Part shown: piece by piece, positions 26,151 through 35,518 of the stretch
How positions within the stretch are numbered: position 1 is the stretch's first letter
Layout: each line of letters begins with the position of its first letter
Assembly (NCBI GenBank): GCA_965215775.1
Contig: CBDCEG010000009.1
Coordinates: 62,001 to 126,000 of the forward strand
Origin: CBDCEG01 sp965215775
GTDB taxonomy: Bacteria > Pseudomonadota > Gammaproteobacteria > Cardiobacteriales > Ostreibacteriaceae
Direction of reading: 5' to 3'
Length of the DNA: 64,000 nt
Translations under genes and position numbers: made by a program
Notes under the pieces: model-generated
Told to the model about the DNA's origin: nothing
Database searches by the model: none
What the model saw: the letters and a program-made list of their open reading frames with translations, nothing else

Positions 26151-26693
26151 TTATTTTTTAATTCCTGTTGGAAGACCGTCCAAACTAATTAAGTTTTTTT
26201 GTTTTTTATACTCTTCTAACCCATCTTTTCCTTTTTTCTCTGCCCAGTTATTTAAGTCTTTGCGTTCTGAAATATAGTTAAAATAAGGAATACTTGTTCC
26301 ACAAGAACCTTGCACGGCATCAACTTTCATATCAAAAAACTGCCTAGTTCCTATATTTTTAGGAAATAAACTTTCAAGTTTTTCATAACTTTTATGTTCT
26401 GGATAAATAACTTCTGCTTTACCATAAAGCCTTAAAATTAGAGGTTTTTTAGCAAATGAACAAAACATAACTGTCATTCTTTTATTTTCTAAAATATGAG
26501 CAGCAGTTTCATTTCCACTACCAGTTAAATTTAACCAAACAACTCGGTTTTTATCTATAACTTTAAAGCTTTCCATTCCTTTTGGCGATAGGTTTATTAG
26601 ACCTTCATTTGGAGCCGTAGCAACAAAGAATATTTTTTGTTGTTTTATAAATTCTTGAAAATTTTCTGATATTTCCTTGTAAATTTGTCCCAT
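26151..26693 (-). CDS. pyridoxamine 5'-phosphate oxidase-fold flavin protein
   Basis: The 180-residue protein has the split-barrel pattern of PPOX-family proteins: IFFVATAPNEGLINLSPKG, then VVWLNLTGSGNETAAHI and MTVMFCSFAKKPLILRLYGKA. This subgroup binds FMN or F420 and often acts on unknown small molecules, so a vitamin B6 role should not be assumed. It lies between the DUF5718-like gene and pheA on the same strand. Short AATAAACCT repeats fill the gap towards pheA (about 26736-26770). Confidence 0.75.
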   Translation of the reverse strand: MGQIYKEISENFQEFIKQQKIFFVATAPNEGLINLSPKGMESFKVIDKNRVVWLNLTGSGNETAAHILENKRMTVMFCSFAKKPLILRLYGKAEVIYPEHKSYEKLESLFPKNIGTRQFFDMKVDAVQGSCGTSIPYFNYISERKDLNNWAEKKGKDGLEEYKKQKNLISLDGLPTGIKK

Positions 26694-26774
26694 TTTTAAA
26701 ACCTATAATATTTATATTTAATAAATTTGACCTATTTGATAAACCTAATAAACCTAATAAACTTAATAAATCAT

Positions 26775-27860
26775 TTATTTTACAGAAATTCCCTTTGGAT
26801 AAGAACCAAGTATTTTGAATAAGCTTGCTTCTTCTTTTATTTCATTAAGTAACTTTTTGATATTATCATCATCTTTATGCCCCTCAATATCTATAAAAAA
26901 TAAATATTGCCAAGCTTCTTGTTTTGAAGGTCTTGACTCCAATCTTGTCATATTTACTTTATGCTTTGAAATTGGTGAAAGTAGTTTATGTAAAAGCCCA
27001 GGTTGGTTATTTGCCGAAACAACGATACTGGTTTTATCATCTCCTGTTGGTTCTAAAAATTGATTTCCTAAAACTAAAAATCTTGTTGTATTATTAGCTT
27101 CATCTTCTATTCCAGCAGCAAGTATATTTAAGTTGTAATAATCTGATGCAATTAAGCCTGCAATTGCGGCTGCATTTTCTTCTTTTATTGCAAGTTTTGC
27201 AGCCTCTCCATTGCTTGAAACTGCTTTGATTTCAACATTTGGCATATAACGATTCAGCCAATTTCTAGTTTGTGCAAGGGCTTGTTCATGTGCATAAACT
27301 ATTTTTATATCACTAAGTTTATCCGCTTTAGATAAAATATTGTGGTGAATTTTTAGTAGTATTTCTCCACAAATTTGTAAGTCAGACTTCAAAAACATAT
27401 CTAGCGTGTGAGTAACCATTCCCTCTGTTGAGTTTTCAACAGGAACAATTCCAAAATGTGCATTTTCAGATTGAACAGATTTAAATACATCCGCAATTGT
27501 TTTAAGAGGAACAGTATTAACACTATGCCCAAATTGTTTTAGAACAGCTGCTTGAGTAAAAGTTCCCTCTGGACCAAGATATGCAATATCCATAGGCATT
27601 TCAAGTGCAAGGCAAGAAGACATTATTTCTCTAAATAAATGTCTTATTTCCTTATCAGGCAAAGGTCCTTCATTTAATCCCATTAACCTTTCTAAAACAA
27701 ATTTTTCTCGTTCTGGGCGGTAAAAAGGAACAGCAACTTCCTGACTTTGTTTTATTTTTCCAATTTCAGTTGCACAGTTTGCTCGCTTAGAAACAAGTGA
27801 TAAAATTTCTTTATCAATAGAATCAATTTCATCACGGAAAAATATTAAGTCTTTTGCCAT
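26775..27860 (-). CDS. pheA: bifunctional chorismate mutase/prephenate dehydratase (P-protein)
   Basis: The 361-residue protein has an AroQ-type chorismate mutase domain (about 1-90, with IDSIDKEILSLVSKRANCA), a prephenate dehydratase domain (about 95-270, with YLGPEGTFTQAAV and NTTRFLVLG) and a C-terminal ACT domain for phenylalanine feedback (about 280-355, with ESRPSKQEAW). It converts chorismate through prephenate to phenylpyruvate. Its ATG follows the gyrA stop directly (TAAATG), so both are in one transcript. Length and domain order match the Pseudomonas-type P-protein. Confidence 0.93.
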   Translation of the reverse strand: MAKDLIFFRDEIDSIDKEILSLVSKRANCATEIGKIKQSQEVAVPFYRPEREKFVLERLMGLNEGPLPDKEIRHLFREIMSSCLALEMPMDIAYLGPEGTFTQAAVLKQFGHSVNTVPLKTIADVFKSVQSENAHFGIVPVENSTEGMVTHTLDMFLKSDLQICGEILLKIHHNILSKADKLSDIKIVYAHEQALAQTRNWLNRYMPNVEIKAVSSNGEAAKLAIKEENAAAIAGLIASDYYNLNILAAGIEDEANNTTRFLVLGNQFLEPTGDDKTSIVVSANNQPGLLHKLLSPISKHKVNMTRLESRPSKQEAWQYLFFIDIEGHKDDDNIKKLLNEIKEEASLFKILGSYPKGISVK

Positions 27861-30608
27861 TTAGCTGTCCTCTTTATTAGTAACCTCTGTTTCTGCTTTA
27901 TCATCTGTGCATTCTGCATTATCAATGCTTTCTGAATTCTCCACTTCTGCTTCAGTTCCTGCCTCAATTACTGTTGAATTTTCCAGTTCTTCGTTAAGAA
28001 CTTCGTTCTCGTCCTCATCTTCTGGAATAATTCTAACAATAGTTATTAGGTTTTCTTTCTTACCTAATTTGATTAATCTAACACCTTGAGTATTTCTACT
28101 AACTTGTGAAACTTCTTTAGCCCTAGTTCTAATCAAAGTTCCACCGTTTGTAATAAGCATAACTTCATCATCTTCAATAACTTTGATAGCTCCAACAACT
28201 CTACCATTTCGCTCAGAAGTTTTAATTGAAATAACACCAACACCACCACGATTTCTTAGTGGATAGCTTGAAAGAGGAGTTCTTTTACCATAACCATTTT
28301 CAGTTGCAGTTAAAATATCATATTCTTCTTCACCATCAACCACAATCAAACTAACAATTTTGGAATCATCATTTAAACGCATTCCACGAACACCTGCAGT
28401 CATTCGTCCCATTGAACGAATTGCATTTTCATCAAATCTAACAGCTTTTCCAGTATCGTTTAAAAGCATAACTTCGGATTTACCATTAGTTATTGCAACA
28501 TCTAATAATCTATCATCATCATTTAGTTTTATTGCGATAACACCATTTGCTCTTTGATTTTTAAATGCCGATAAAGCAGTTCGTTTTGCTCTACCTTTTT
28601 CAGTAACAAAGAATACAAATTCTTCTTCTGAATATTCTCTAATTGGTAAAACTGCTTCTACTTTTTCACCCTCTTCAAAGTTTAGAATATTTATAATTGG
28701 TCTACCTTTTGCGTTTCTTCCTGCTTGCGGTAAATCATAAACTTTTAACCAATAAACCTTTCCTTTGTTTGTAAATGTAAGCAAAGTATCATGTGTATTT
28801 GCGGTAAATAGTCTTTCCACAAAATCATCATCTTTGGTTGCTGTTGCTGATTTCCCTCGTCCACCACGCTTTTGAGCTTCGTAAACACTTAAAGGCTGAG
28901 ATTTAACATAACCTTGGTGCGACCAAGTAACAACTAATTCTTCTTCAGCAATTAAATCTTCCAAAGTTAAGTTTAAATGATTTTGAATTACTTGACTGCG
29001 TCTAGTTCCACCAAATTCATCTTTTATTGCAACTAACTCATCATTGATTACTGTAATTAGTCTTTCTGGATTATTTAATATATCTAATAAATCTTCAATT
29101 ACTTCAATTAAGCCCCTGTATTCATCAAATATTTTATCTTGCTCCAAACCAGTTAAACGATGTAATCTCAAATCAAGTATAGCTTGTGCTTGAGTTGGTG
29201 ATAAATGATACATTCCATCATACATTCCATACTGTTTTTCTAGCCAATCTGGGCGTGAACTACTTGCTCCTGCTTTTTCTAACAACTGGCTAACTTGTCC
29301 AGCTGCCCAAGGTTTTGAAAGTAATAATTCTTTTGCTTGAACTGGTCCTGAAGATTTTTTGATAAGCTCTATGATTTCATCAATATTATTAAGTGCAACT
29401 GCAAGCCCTTCTAAAACATGCGCTCTATTTCTTGATTTTTTAAGCTCAAAAACAGTTCTTCGTGTAACAACTTCTCTTCTGTGTTTTAGGAATGCGGTTA
29501 GGATAGTTTTTATTCCTAAAAGCTGTGGGCGACCATCAATAAGTGCAACCATATTTATTCCAAAAGTGGTTTGCAGTTGAGTTTGACGATATAAGTTATT
29601 TAAAATAACTTCAGGAACTTCGCCCCTTTTTAATTCAACAACAACACGAATACCATCTTTATCAGATTCATCACGAACCAAAGACATTCCTTCAATTATT
29701 TTATCTCTGTGTAATTCTGCAATTCTTTCTATCAATCTTGCTTTATTAACTTGGTAAGGTAGCTCATCAATAACTATTGTTTGTTTTCCAGTGCTTTCGT
29801 CAGTTTCAATGTGACTTTTTGAACGAATGAAAACTCTACCTTTTCCTGTTTCATAAGCCTGTCTAATTCCTTCACAACCGTTAATTATAGCTCCTGTTGG
29901 GAAATCTGGCGCTGGTAAAACTTCCAAAAAATCTTCTAAAGTTGCATCTGGATTTTTAAGAAGTAACAAACAAGCAGAAATAACCTCACCAACATTATGT
30001 GGTGGAATATTTGTTGCCATTCCAACTGCAATTCCAGAAGAACCATTTATCAAAAGGTTTGGAAGTAGTGTTGGTAAAACCTCAGGCTCGCTTTCTTTAC
30101 CATCATAATTTGGAATAAAGTTTACAGTTTCTTTGTCAATATCAGTTAAAAGTTTATGAGCAATTTTTGCCATACGAATTTCCGTATAACGCATAGCCGC
30201 CGCACTATCTCCATCAACCGAACCAAAGTTTCCTTGCCCATCAACAAGCATTTCACGCATAGAAAATGGCTGAGCCATTCTAACAATCGTATCATAAACC
30301 GCTGTATCACCGTGAGGGTGGTATTTACCAATAACTTCCCCAACTATCCTTGCGGATTTTATGTATGAGCGATTATAGAAATTACTATTTTTGTGCATAG
30401 CAAATAAAACTCTACGATGAACAGGCTTCAAACCATCACGAACATCAGGTAACGCTCTTCCTACAATTACACTCATCGCATAATCTAGGTAAGATTGCTT
30501 CATTTCGTCTTCTAAAAAAACAGCATCTATATTATCACTTCCAGTATTATCTGTGCTGTCTGTATTATCCAATTCTAAATCTTTATTATCTTCTGTCATA
30601 TCTGTCAT
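27861..30608 (-). CDS. gyrA: DNA gyrase subunit A
   Basis: The 915-residue protein has the topoisomerase IIA breakage-reunion domain with the catalytic Tyr at about 141 (MRYTEIRM), the coiled tower, and a C-terminal beta-pinwheel with the GyrA box QKRGGRGKSA. The quinolone region reads HPHGDTAVYDT, with Thr at the position of E. coli Ser83; Thr is the native residue in several bacteria. The first 30 residues are acidic and rich in Asp and Thr, and the last 60 residues are very acidic. Both tails are longer than in E. coli. Two ATG codons (30608, 30599) are possible, neither with a strong ribosome site. Confidence 0.96.
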   Translation of the reverse strand: MTDMTEDNKDLELDNTDSTDNTGSDNIDAVFLEDEMKQSYLDYAMSVIVGRALPDVRDGLKPVHRRVLFAMHKNSNFYNRSYIKSARIVGEVIGKYHPHGDTAVYDTIVRMAQPFSMREMLVDGQGNFGSVDGDSAAAMRYTEIRMAKIAHKLLTDIDKETVNFIPNYDGKESEPEVLPTLLPNLLINGSSGIAVGMATNIPPHNVGEVISACLLLLKNPDATLEDFLEVLPAPDFPTGAIINGCEGIRQAYETGKGRVFIRSKSHIETDESTGKQTIVIDELPYQVNKARLIERIAELHRDKIIEGMSLVRDESDKDGIRVVVELKRGEVPEVILNNLYRQTQLQTTFGINMVALIDGRPQLLGIKTILTAFLKHRREVVTRRTVFELKKSRNRAHVLEGLAVALNNIDEIIELIKKSSGPVQAKELLLSKPWAAGQVSQLLEKAGASSSRPDWLEKQYGMYDGMYHLSPTQAQAILDLRLHRLTGLEQDKIFDEYRGLIEVIEDLLDILNNPERLITVINDELVAIKDEFGGTRRSQVIQNHLNLTLEDLIAEEELVVTWSHQGYVKSQPLSVYEAQKRGGRGKSATATKDDDFVERLFTANTHDTLLTFTNKGKVYWLKVYDLPQAGRNAKGRPIINILNFEEGEKVEAVLPIREYSEEEFVFFVTEKGRAKRTALSAFKNQRANGVIAIKLNDDDRLLDVAITNGKSEVMLLNDTGKAVRFDENAIRSMGRMTAGVRGMRLNDDSKIVSLIVVDGEEEYDILTATENGYGKRTPLSSYPLRNRGGVGVISIKTSERNGRVVGAIKVIEDDEVMLITNGGTLIRTRAKEVSQVSRNTQGVRLIKLGKKENLITIVRIIPEDEDENEVLNEELENSTVIEAGTEAEVENSESIDNAECTDDKAETEVTNKEDS

Positions 30609-30709
30609 ATTTTTTTAATTTGTATTGTTTTCTATTAAAAAATGGTAAAAATAAACCAACAATCAATTATAGCATTAAATCTATAATTTTATTTGATTTG
30701 TTTTGTGTG

Positions 30710-30715
30710 TATAAT
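30710..30715 (+). promoter_or_regulatory. possible -10 box for dapA
   Basis: A perfect TATAAT lies 48 bases before the dapA ATG in the divergent gyrA-dapA gap (30609-30762). I cannot find a well-spaced -35 hexamer, so this rests on the -10 match and position alone. Confidence 0.4.
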
Positions 30716-30762
30716 ATTAAACATTACATAACTTTTAAAATATTTTATTGCAGGTTAATATT

Positions 30763-31632
30763 ATGATAACTGGTTCAATTGTTGCTATTGTAACGCCAAT
30801 GAAAGATAACTTAGAAATTGATTGGGACGCATTTTCGCGTTTGATAGAATTTCAAATAGAGAATAACACTAATGCCATTGCGGTTTTAGGGACAACAGGA
30901 GAGTCGGCGACGATTACTCCAAAAACTCATATTGAGTGTATAAAATTTGTTGTTGATAAGGTAAACAAACGAGTTCCTGTTATCGCTGGAACTGGTGCAA
31001 ATAACACAGTGGAAGCTGTTTATCTTGCAAAAGCCGCCAAAGAAGTTGGTGCAGATTTACATTTATCTGTAGTTCCTTATTATAACAAACCTAATCAAGC
31101 AGGTATTTACGCACATTATATGGAAATTGCAAATAACTGTGAATTGCCAATGCTTTTATATAATGTCCCTGGTAGAACTGTTGCTGACGCTAGCGTTGAA
31201 ACTGTTGTTAAACTTTCTAAACACAAAAACATAATTGGAATTAAAGAAGCAAGCACAATAGAAAGGTGCAGAGAGTTGTTAAAAGCTGTTCCTAAAGATT
31301 TCTTGGTGATAAGCGGAGAAGATCCAATTAACTGCCAAATAATATCTGAAGGTGTTGCTGGAGCAATTTCTGTTACTGCAAATGTAGCTCCAAAACTTAT
31401 GTCAGAAGTTTGTAGGCTTGCTAAAACTGATTTGGAAAAAGCAAAATTACTAGATGAAAAATTATCACTTCTACATACTGATTTATTTGTTGAGCCAAGT
31501 CCATCTCCTACAAAGTGGGCGTTGAAAAAAATGGGGCTTATTGATGATAATATAAGATTACCTCTAGTTAAGCTTTCTAAAGAAGGACAGAAAGTTGTAG
31601 AAAAAGCAATGCGAAAAGCAGAAATACTATAA
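30763..31632 (+). CDS. dapA: 4-hydroxy-tetrahydrodipicolinate synthase
   Basis: The 289-residue TIM-barrel enzyme condenses pyruvate with aspartate semialdehyde in lysine and diaminopimelate synthesis. The N-terminus MITGSIVAIVTPM is nearly that of E. coli. LGTTGESATIT is the family signature, the Tyr of LLYNVPGRT is catalytic, and the Schiff-base Lys is in GIKEAST. I chose the ATG at 30763, with CAGG nearby, over an in-frame TTG 15 bases earlier, because the E. coli protein begins at the matching residue. bamC follows, as in many gammaproteobacteria. Confidence 0.94.
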   Translation: MITGSIVAIVTPMKDNLEIDWDAFSRLIEFQIENNTNAIAVLGTTGESATITPKTHIECIKFVVDKVNKRVPVIAGTGANNTVEAVYLAKAAKEVGADLHLSVVPYYNKPNQAGIYAHYMEIANNCELPMLLYNVPGRTVADASVETVVKLSKHKNIIGIKEASTIERCRELLKAVPKDFLVISGEDPINCQIISEGVAGAISVTANVAPKLMSEVCRLAKTDLEKAKLLDEKLSLLHTDLFVEPSPSPTKWALKKMGLIDDNIRLPLVKLSKEGQKVVEKAMRKAEIL

Positions 31633-31724
31633 AATAACAAGAAACAACAATAATTAACAATAAAGTTAATAAATAAACTAAATTATAAATTAGTCTATAA
31701 ACTAATTATTTTTTGAGGACAAAA

Positions 31725-32810
31725 ATGAATAAAAGAATAAAAATTATTACAATATTAGCAGTAACAAGCACAATAATATCTTGTTCAAATACTAAACTAG
31801 AAAGCTACTTACCAGATAATCGCCCAGATTACAAAACTAGTAGAAGCATAAATGATTTGGAAGTTCCACCTGATTTAACTAGTGCAACTATAAATGATAC
31901 AATGGCAATTCCAGAATTATCAGCTGTAAATAAGAACTCACAAGGTAAAGACACTGGAAATACTAAAACTACACTTTCAACTGGTTTAAAAAATATACAC
32001 TCAATTGGCAATACACATTGGATTGAAATCGCTGAAAACCCAGATGCTATTTACAGATCTATCAAAAATTACTGGAGAAATGCAGATTTAAAACTAACAA
32101 GAGATGACCAAGAAATTGGCATTATGGAAACTGATTGGTTAGAGCCAAAAAACAACCGCCCATCTTCATTTATAACGGGTTATTTAAGAAAAATAATAGA
32201 TGGTATGTCTGATGATGGTCTTCGTGATAAATTCCGTGTTAGAGTTGATTATGACGGCAAGAAAACTTTGGTTTATTTAACTCATTACGGAATTGTTGAA
32301 AAAGAATTTAAAGATAAATATGGACCAAATTCAGATACTTCTGAATTTGCCTGGGTTGATGGTAAAAGAAATCCAGAACTAGAAATTGAAATGCTTAGAA
32401 GAATTAGCGTTTATTTAAATAAAAAGCAAAAAGTTCTAACAGCTGATAATAATTCAACTAAAGAAACAAATTTAGAAACTACTTCTTTAACTGATGGAAC
32501 ACCTGCAATCATTGTAAATGGTAACTATAATGAAGCTTGGATTTTATTAGGAATTGCTGTTGATAGAGCTGGATTTAAAATTAGAAAACAAGACCGAGCT
32601 AATGGTAATTACTCAATTGCTAAAGTAACTTTTAAAAGCAAAGGAATTATTTTCAGAACTAAAAAAGAAACTTATGAAAATTACAGTATTCGTATAGCTG
32701 ATAAAGGAAGACAGCAATTAATTTTAGTTCAAGGAGAAAATGGTGCAACGATAGATACAAAATCTGCAAAAATAATTTTGGATAAAATTGCAAAAGAAAT
32801 TAAATACTAA
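31725..32810 (+). CDS. bamC: outer-membrane assembly lipoprotein BamC
   Basis: The 361-residue protein has a lipoprotein signal ending STIISC. The BamC hallmark is LEVPPDLTSA in the unstructured N-terminal part, which in E. coli binds BamD. Two helix-grip domains follow (about 105-225 and 260-355), the second starting AWILLGIAVDRAGFK. The protein belongs to the beta-barrel assembly machinery and supports a gammaproteobacterial origin. GAGG lies six bases before the ATG at 31725, preferred over an upstream in-frame TTG. It follows dapA, the usual order. Confidence 0.88.
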   Translation: MNKRIKIITILAVTSTIISCSNTKLESYLPDNRPDYKTSRSINDLEVPPDLTSATINDTMAIPELSAVNKNSQGKDTGNTKTTLSTGLKNIHSIGNTHWIEIAENPDAIYRSIKNYWRNADLKLTRDDQEIGIMETDWLEPKNNRPSSFITGYLRKIIDGMSDDGLRDKFRVRVDYDGKKTLVYLTHYGIVEKEFKDKYGPNSDTSEFAWVDGKRNPELEIEMLRRISVYLNKKQKVLTADNNSTKETNLETTSLTDGTPAIIVNGNYNEAWILLGIAVDRAGFKIRKQDRANGNYSIAKVTFKSKGIIFRTKKETYENYSIRIADKGRQQLILVQGENGATIDTKSAKIILDKIAKEIKY

Positions 32811-32830
32811 ATAGTTAATTAAATTAGATA

Positions 32831-33739
32831 ATGGCGAAGATAAACTTTAAAGAAAAAACACTGCTTTATGGATTAACTCCGCCAAAATCCAGCTCTTTGC
32901 AAGAGAAGATAACAGAAATAGCAAAGAAAACTGCAGTTAGAATTAATCGTTTAAAACCAACTGCGGTTGTTATTTATGATATTCAAGATGAAAGCAAAAG
33001 AAATAGTTCGCCTAGACCTTTTGCTTTTTTTCAAACAATTTCACCAATAGAATATGCAAAAGTTTTATCCAAATATATAACAACACCAATTATTCTTTAT
33101 AATTGCGTTATTAATCAGACAAAACAAGAGCTTGTTGAATGGTTAAAAGAAACGGAAGAAGTTGAGAATATTGATGCCGTTGTATTTGCAGGTGGTCAAA
33201 GTTCATCTGAAAAAACGCAAAAACTAACTTTAAACCAAGCGTATGAAGTATTTAAAGAGCAAAATCCTAACTTACAACTAGGTGGAATTACAATTGCTGA
33301 AAGGCATTTTAAGACAAAAAAAGAACATTTAAATATCTTAAAGAAAATAGAAAAAGGCTGTAAATTCTTTATTTCTCAAGCCGTTTATAATGATGATGTT
33401 TCAATATGGATGTTAAGTGATTTAAGAAAACAGTGTTTAGAAGATGGAATTGAAACACCACCAATAATTCTAACCTTTGCACCTTGTGGGAATGAGCGAA
33501 CCTTAGAGTTTATGGGCTGGCTAGGAATATTTATTCCTCAAACTATAAAAGAAAGAATACTTTGTTCACCAGAACCGACTGAAGAATCAGTTGAAATTTG
33601 TTATGAGAAGTTTCTATCTATTGTTCATTATTGTGAGCGATTTGATATGAAAGTTGGGGCAAATGTAGAAAGTGTTTCAAAGATTAAAAAAGAAATTGAG
33701 TCTGCTGAGTCTCTTTTCAATTTATTTAAAACCATTTAA
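32831..33739 (+). CDS. methylenetetrahydrofolate reductase-like TIM-barrel protein
   Basis: The 302-residue protein has the MTHFR-like pattern: an early YGLTPPK strand, VVIYDIQDE (in the place where MetF has substrate residues), DAVVFAGGQSS, and GGITIAERH followed by CKFFISQAVYND, which matches the FMN and folate-binding barrel of the family. Identity to true MetF looks low, and the familiar EFFPP-like start is replaced by YGLTPP. It could be a side-branch reductase-like protein rather than the MetF of methionine synthesis. It starts 20 bases after bamC. Confidence 0.6.
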   Translation: MAKINFKEKTLLYGLTPPKSSSLQEKITEIAKKTAVRINRLKPTAVVIYDIQDESKRNSSPRPFAFFQTISPIEYAKVLSKYITTPIILYNCVINQTKQELVEWLKETEEVENIDAVVFAGGQSSSEKTQKLTLNQAYEVFKEQNPNLQLGGITIAERHFKTKKEHLNILKKIEKGCKFFISQAVYNDDVSIWMLSDLRKQCLEDGIETPPIILTFAPCGNERTLEFMGWLGIFIPQTIKERILCSPEPTEESVEICYEKFLSIVHYCERFDMKVGANVESVSKIKKEIESAESLFNLFKTI

Positions 33740-33808
33740 GCAATATTTTAAAAGATATTTAAACAATTTAAATTTAATAATTAATTAATAAAAACGGAGA
33801 AAATAATT

Positions 33809-34384
33809 ATGAAAGCATTACTTTTAGCTACTTTATCATTCCTTGCAATAAGTTGTTCAACAACTCCAGATACAAGCGGAGGCAACTCTAACGGCGGTGG
33901 CGGAGAAGAAGCTGTTGTTACAGGAACGGACGGCGTTTACGATGGTGGTGATGGATATAACCCTGGAAAAGCAGATGGTTATAATTCTGCTACAAATGGA
34001 AATTTTTATGATGACCCAAACTATGGCAAAAATCCAGTTGGTGGACCAAATGGTCCTGCAAAAGACAGAGTAATTTATTTTGGAACTGACAGTGTATCCA
34101 TTGATAGCAGGTCTCAGAAAATTTTAGAAGCTCATGCTAAATACTTAAAAAAACATTCAAAAACAAAAGTTCTTTTTGAAGGACACACTGATAGCACAGG
34201 AAGTAGAGGTTATAATGTTGCTCTTGGCGAGCGTCGTGCGATAAGCGTTATCAGACTAGTTAATAGAATGGGAGTTCAAGCTAAGCAAATGAGGATAATA
34301 AGTTATGGTGAAGAAAATCCAGCTGTAACAGGTTTTTCTGAAAACTCTTACAAAAGAAACCGTAGAGTAATCATTCAATACTAA
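33809..34384 (+). CDS. pal: peptidoglycan-associated lipoprotein Pal (OmpA-like domain)
   Basis: The 191-residue protein has a lipobox ending LAISC (Cys16), a glycine- and asparagine-rich linker (about 20-85) and a C-terminal OmpA domain (about 88-191). The peptidoglycan-binding motif is seen in FEGHTDSTGSRGYNVALGE and in NRRVII at the end. It would tether the outer membrane to the wall with the Tol system. tolQRAB genes are not in the window, so it could also be a second Pal-like lipoprotein. A GGAGAAAAT ribosome site precedes the ATG. Confidence 0.8.
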   Translation: MKALLLATLSFLAISCSTTPDTSGGNSNGGGGEEAVVTGTDGVYDGGDGYNPGKADGYNSATNGNFYDDPNYGKNPVGGPNGPAKDRVIYFGTDSVSIDSRSQKILEAHAKYLKKHSKTKVLFEGHTDSTGSRGYNVALGERRAISVIRLVNRMGVQAKQMRIISYGEENPAVTGFSENSYKRNRRVIIQY

Positions 34385-34409
34385 TAAGTATTTATTTTAA
34401 ATATTTATT

Positions 34410-34775
34410 ATGAAATTAATTGGTAGGAAATTAATAAAGATATATTTTTATTGTTTTCTACTATTTTTTTCATTTAATATACAAGCAAGTGTATTAAAAA
34501 CAAATCATAGCTGCACTCAGCAAAGTAAAAATACCAATAAAGTTAGTAAAGCTAATGAAACTAACCAAAATCACTCACAAAATTGCTCGCAAAATTGTTT
34601 TTTAACTTGTTTCTCAATATGTTCTTCAGCTTGTGATAATTGTTTTTCTCAACAAATTTCAATAGCTTACTCTAGTATTTTTATTGACTCTTATTTGCTA
34701 AAACACTCACACAAATTCATTTCTAATTTAGATTTGAATAATCCAATATATTTGATATTTCACCCTCCAAAATAG
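34410..34775 (+). CDS. small cysteine-rich exported protein, unknown
   Basis: The 121-residue protein has a likely signal peptide (about 1-27, IYFYCFLLFFSFNIQAS). Next comes an Asn/Gln/Ser-rich stretch and a cluster of cysteines (CSQNC, CFLTCFSICSSACDNCF). The end NPIYLIFHPPK is like the short proteins that sometimes precede metal or copper genes, but this is only a resemblance. It starts 26 bases after pal and is followed by a lipoprotein cytochrome c. No ribosome site is obvious. A small hairpin (AGCTTTTT/AAAAAGCT, 34798-34815) follows the gene. Confidence 0.5.
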   Translation: MKLIGRKLIKIYFYCFLLFFSFNIQASVLKTNHSCTQQSKNTNKVSKANETNQNHSQNCSQNCFLTCFSICSSACDNCFSQQISIAYSSIFIDSYLLKHSHKFISNLDLNNPIYLIFHPPK

Positions 34776-34852
34776 TTTTAAGTTTATTTTAAAAAACAGC
34801 TTTTTCTAAAAAGCTAAGTAACTTATTAAAAATTAAATTTTAGGAGTAAATT

Positions 34853-35350
34853 ATGGAAAACAAATTCATAAAAGTAACAATATTATCATTGTTAACATTA
34901 GTTGTATCTTGTGATAATGCAGAAGATATTGAAGAGAAGAAAGCAATAAAGCAAGAAGTTCAAAAAACATCTAAAACTATAAAAAGTAATTCGAATGGAA
35001 AGGATAGATGGTTTAGTTTTGCACAAAAAATTCAGGGAAATAAAGTTTTTTCCAAAAACTGTGCATCTTGCCATGGAGCAAAAGCACAGGGAGCTAATAA
35101 CTGGCAAAAAAGGGATTTAACAGGTAGATTTCCAGCACCTCCTTTAGATGGAACAGCTCACAGCTGGCACCACACTCAAAAGCAACTCTTATCCGTTATC
35201 AACAAAGGAAGCATTAGCTCTGGTGGAATTATGCCTAGTTTTAAAGATTCATTGACTGAGGAGGAAAGACTAAGTGTTTTGGCTTTTTTTGAGGCAAAGT
35301 GGTCTAATGAAATTTATCAAAACTGGATTAAACGAGGAGGTCTAAAATAA
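34853..35350 (+). CDS. lipoprotein c-type cytochrome
   Basis: The 165-residue protein has a lipobox ending LVVSC (Cys20), a charged linker and a single mono-haem cytochrome c domain. The haem motif is CASCH at residues 70-74. The axial Met is probably in GGIMPSFKD, and LAFFEAKWSNEIYQNW is the typical C-terminal helix. It should sit in the inner or outer membrane facing the periplasm. Its redox partner is not visible. An AGGAG ribosome site lies before the ATG. The 168 bases after it contain no gene. Confidence 0.85.
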   Translation: MENKFIKVTILSLLTLVVSCDNAEDIEEKKAIKQEVQKTSKTIKSNSNGKDRWFSFAQKIQGNKVFSKNCASCHGAKAQGANNWQKRDLTGRFPAPPLDGTAHSWHHTQKQLLSVINKGSISSGGIMPSFKDSLTEEERLSVLAFFEAKWSNEIYQNWIKRGGLK

Positions 35351-35518
35351 CAAAAAATAATTTAGATAAATAACTATTATTTACAAAAAGTTAGGTAGTA
35401 TTAATTAGATTTTAGCAAGTCTTTTTTGCACATAAAATTTAAGTATATTAAATATAATGTAGATTTATATCTGATTTATGCTATCTTACTTTTTTAAGAA
35501 CTAACTATAAATAATTTA

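Noticed and set aside
30302..30306. Quinolone-resistance change in GyrA (Thr at the Ser83 position)
   Set aside because: Thr is the native residue in several bacteria; resistance cannot be inferred from it.
27907..30368. Plus-strand open frames inside gyrA
   Set aside because: They are shadows of a well-supported gene, without ribosome sites or recognisable products.
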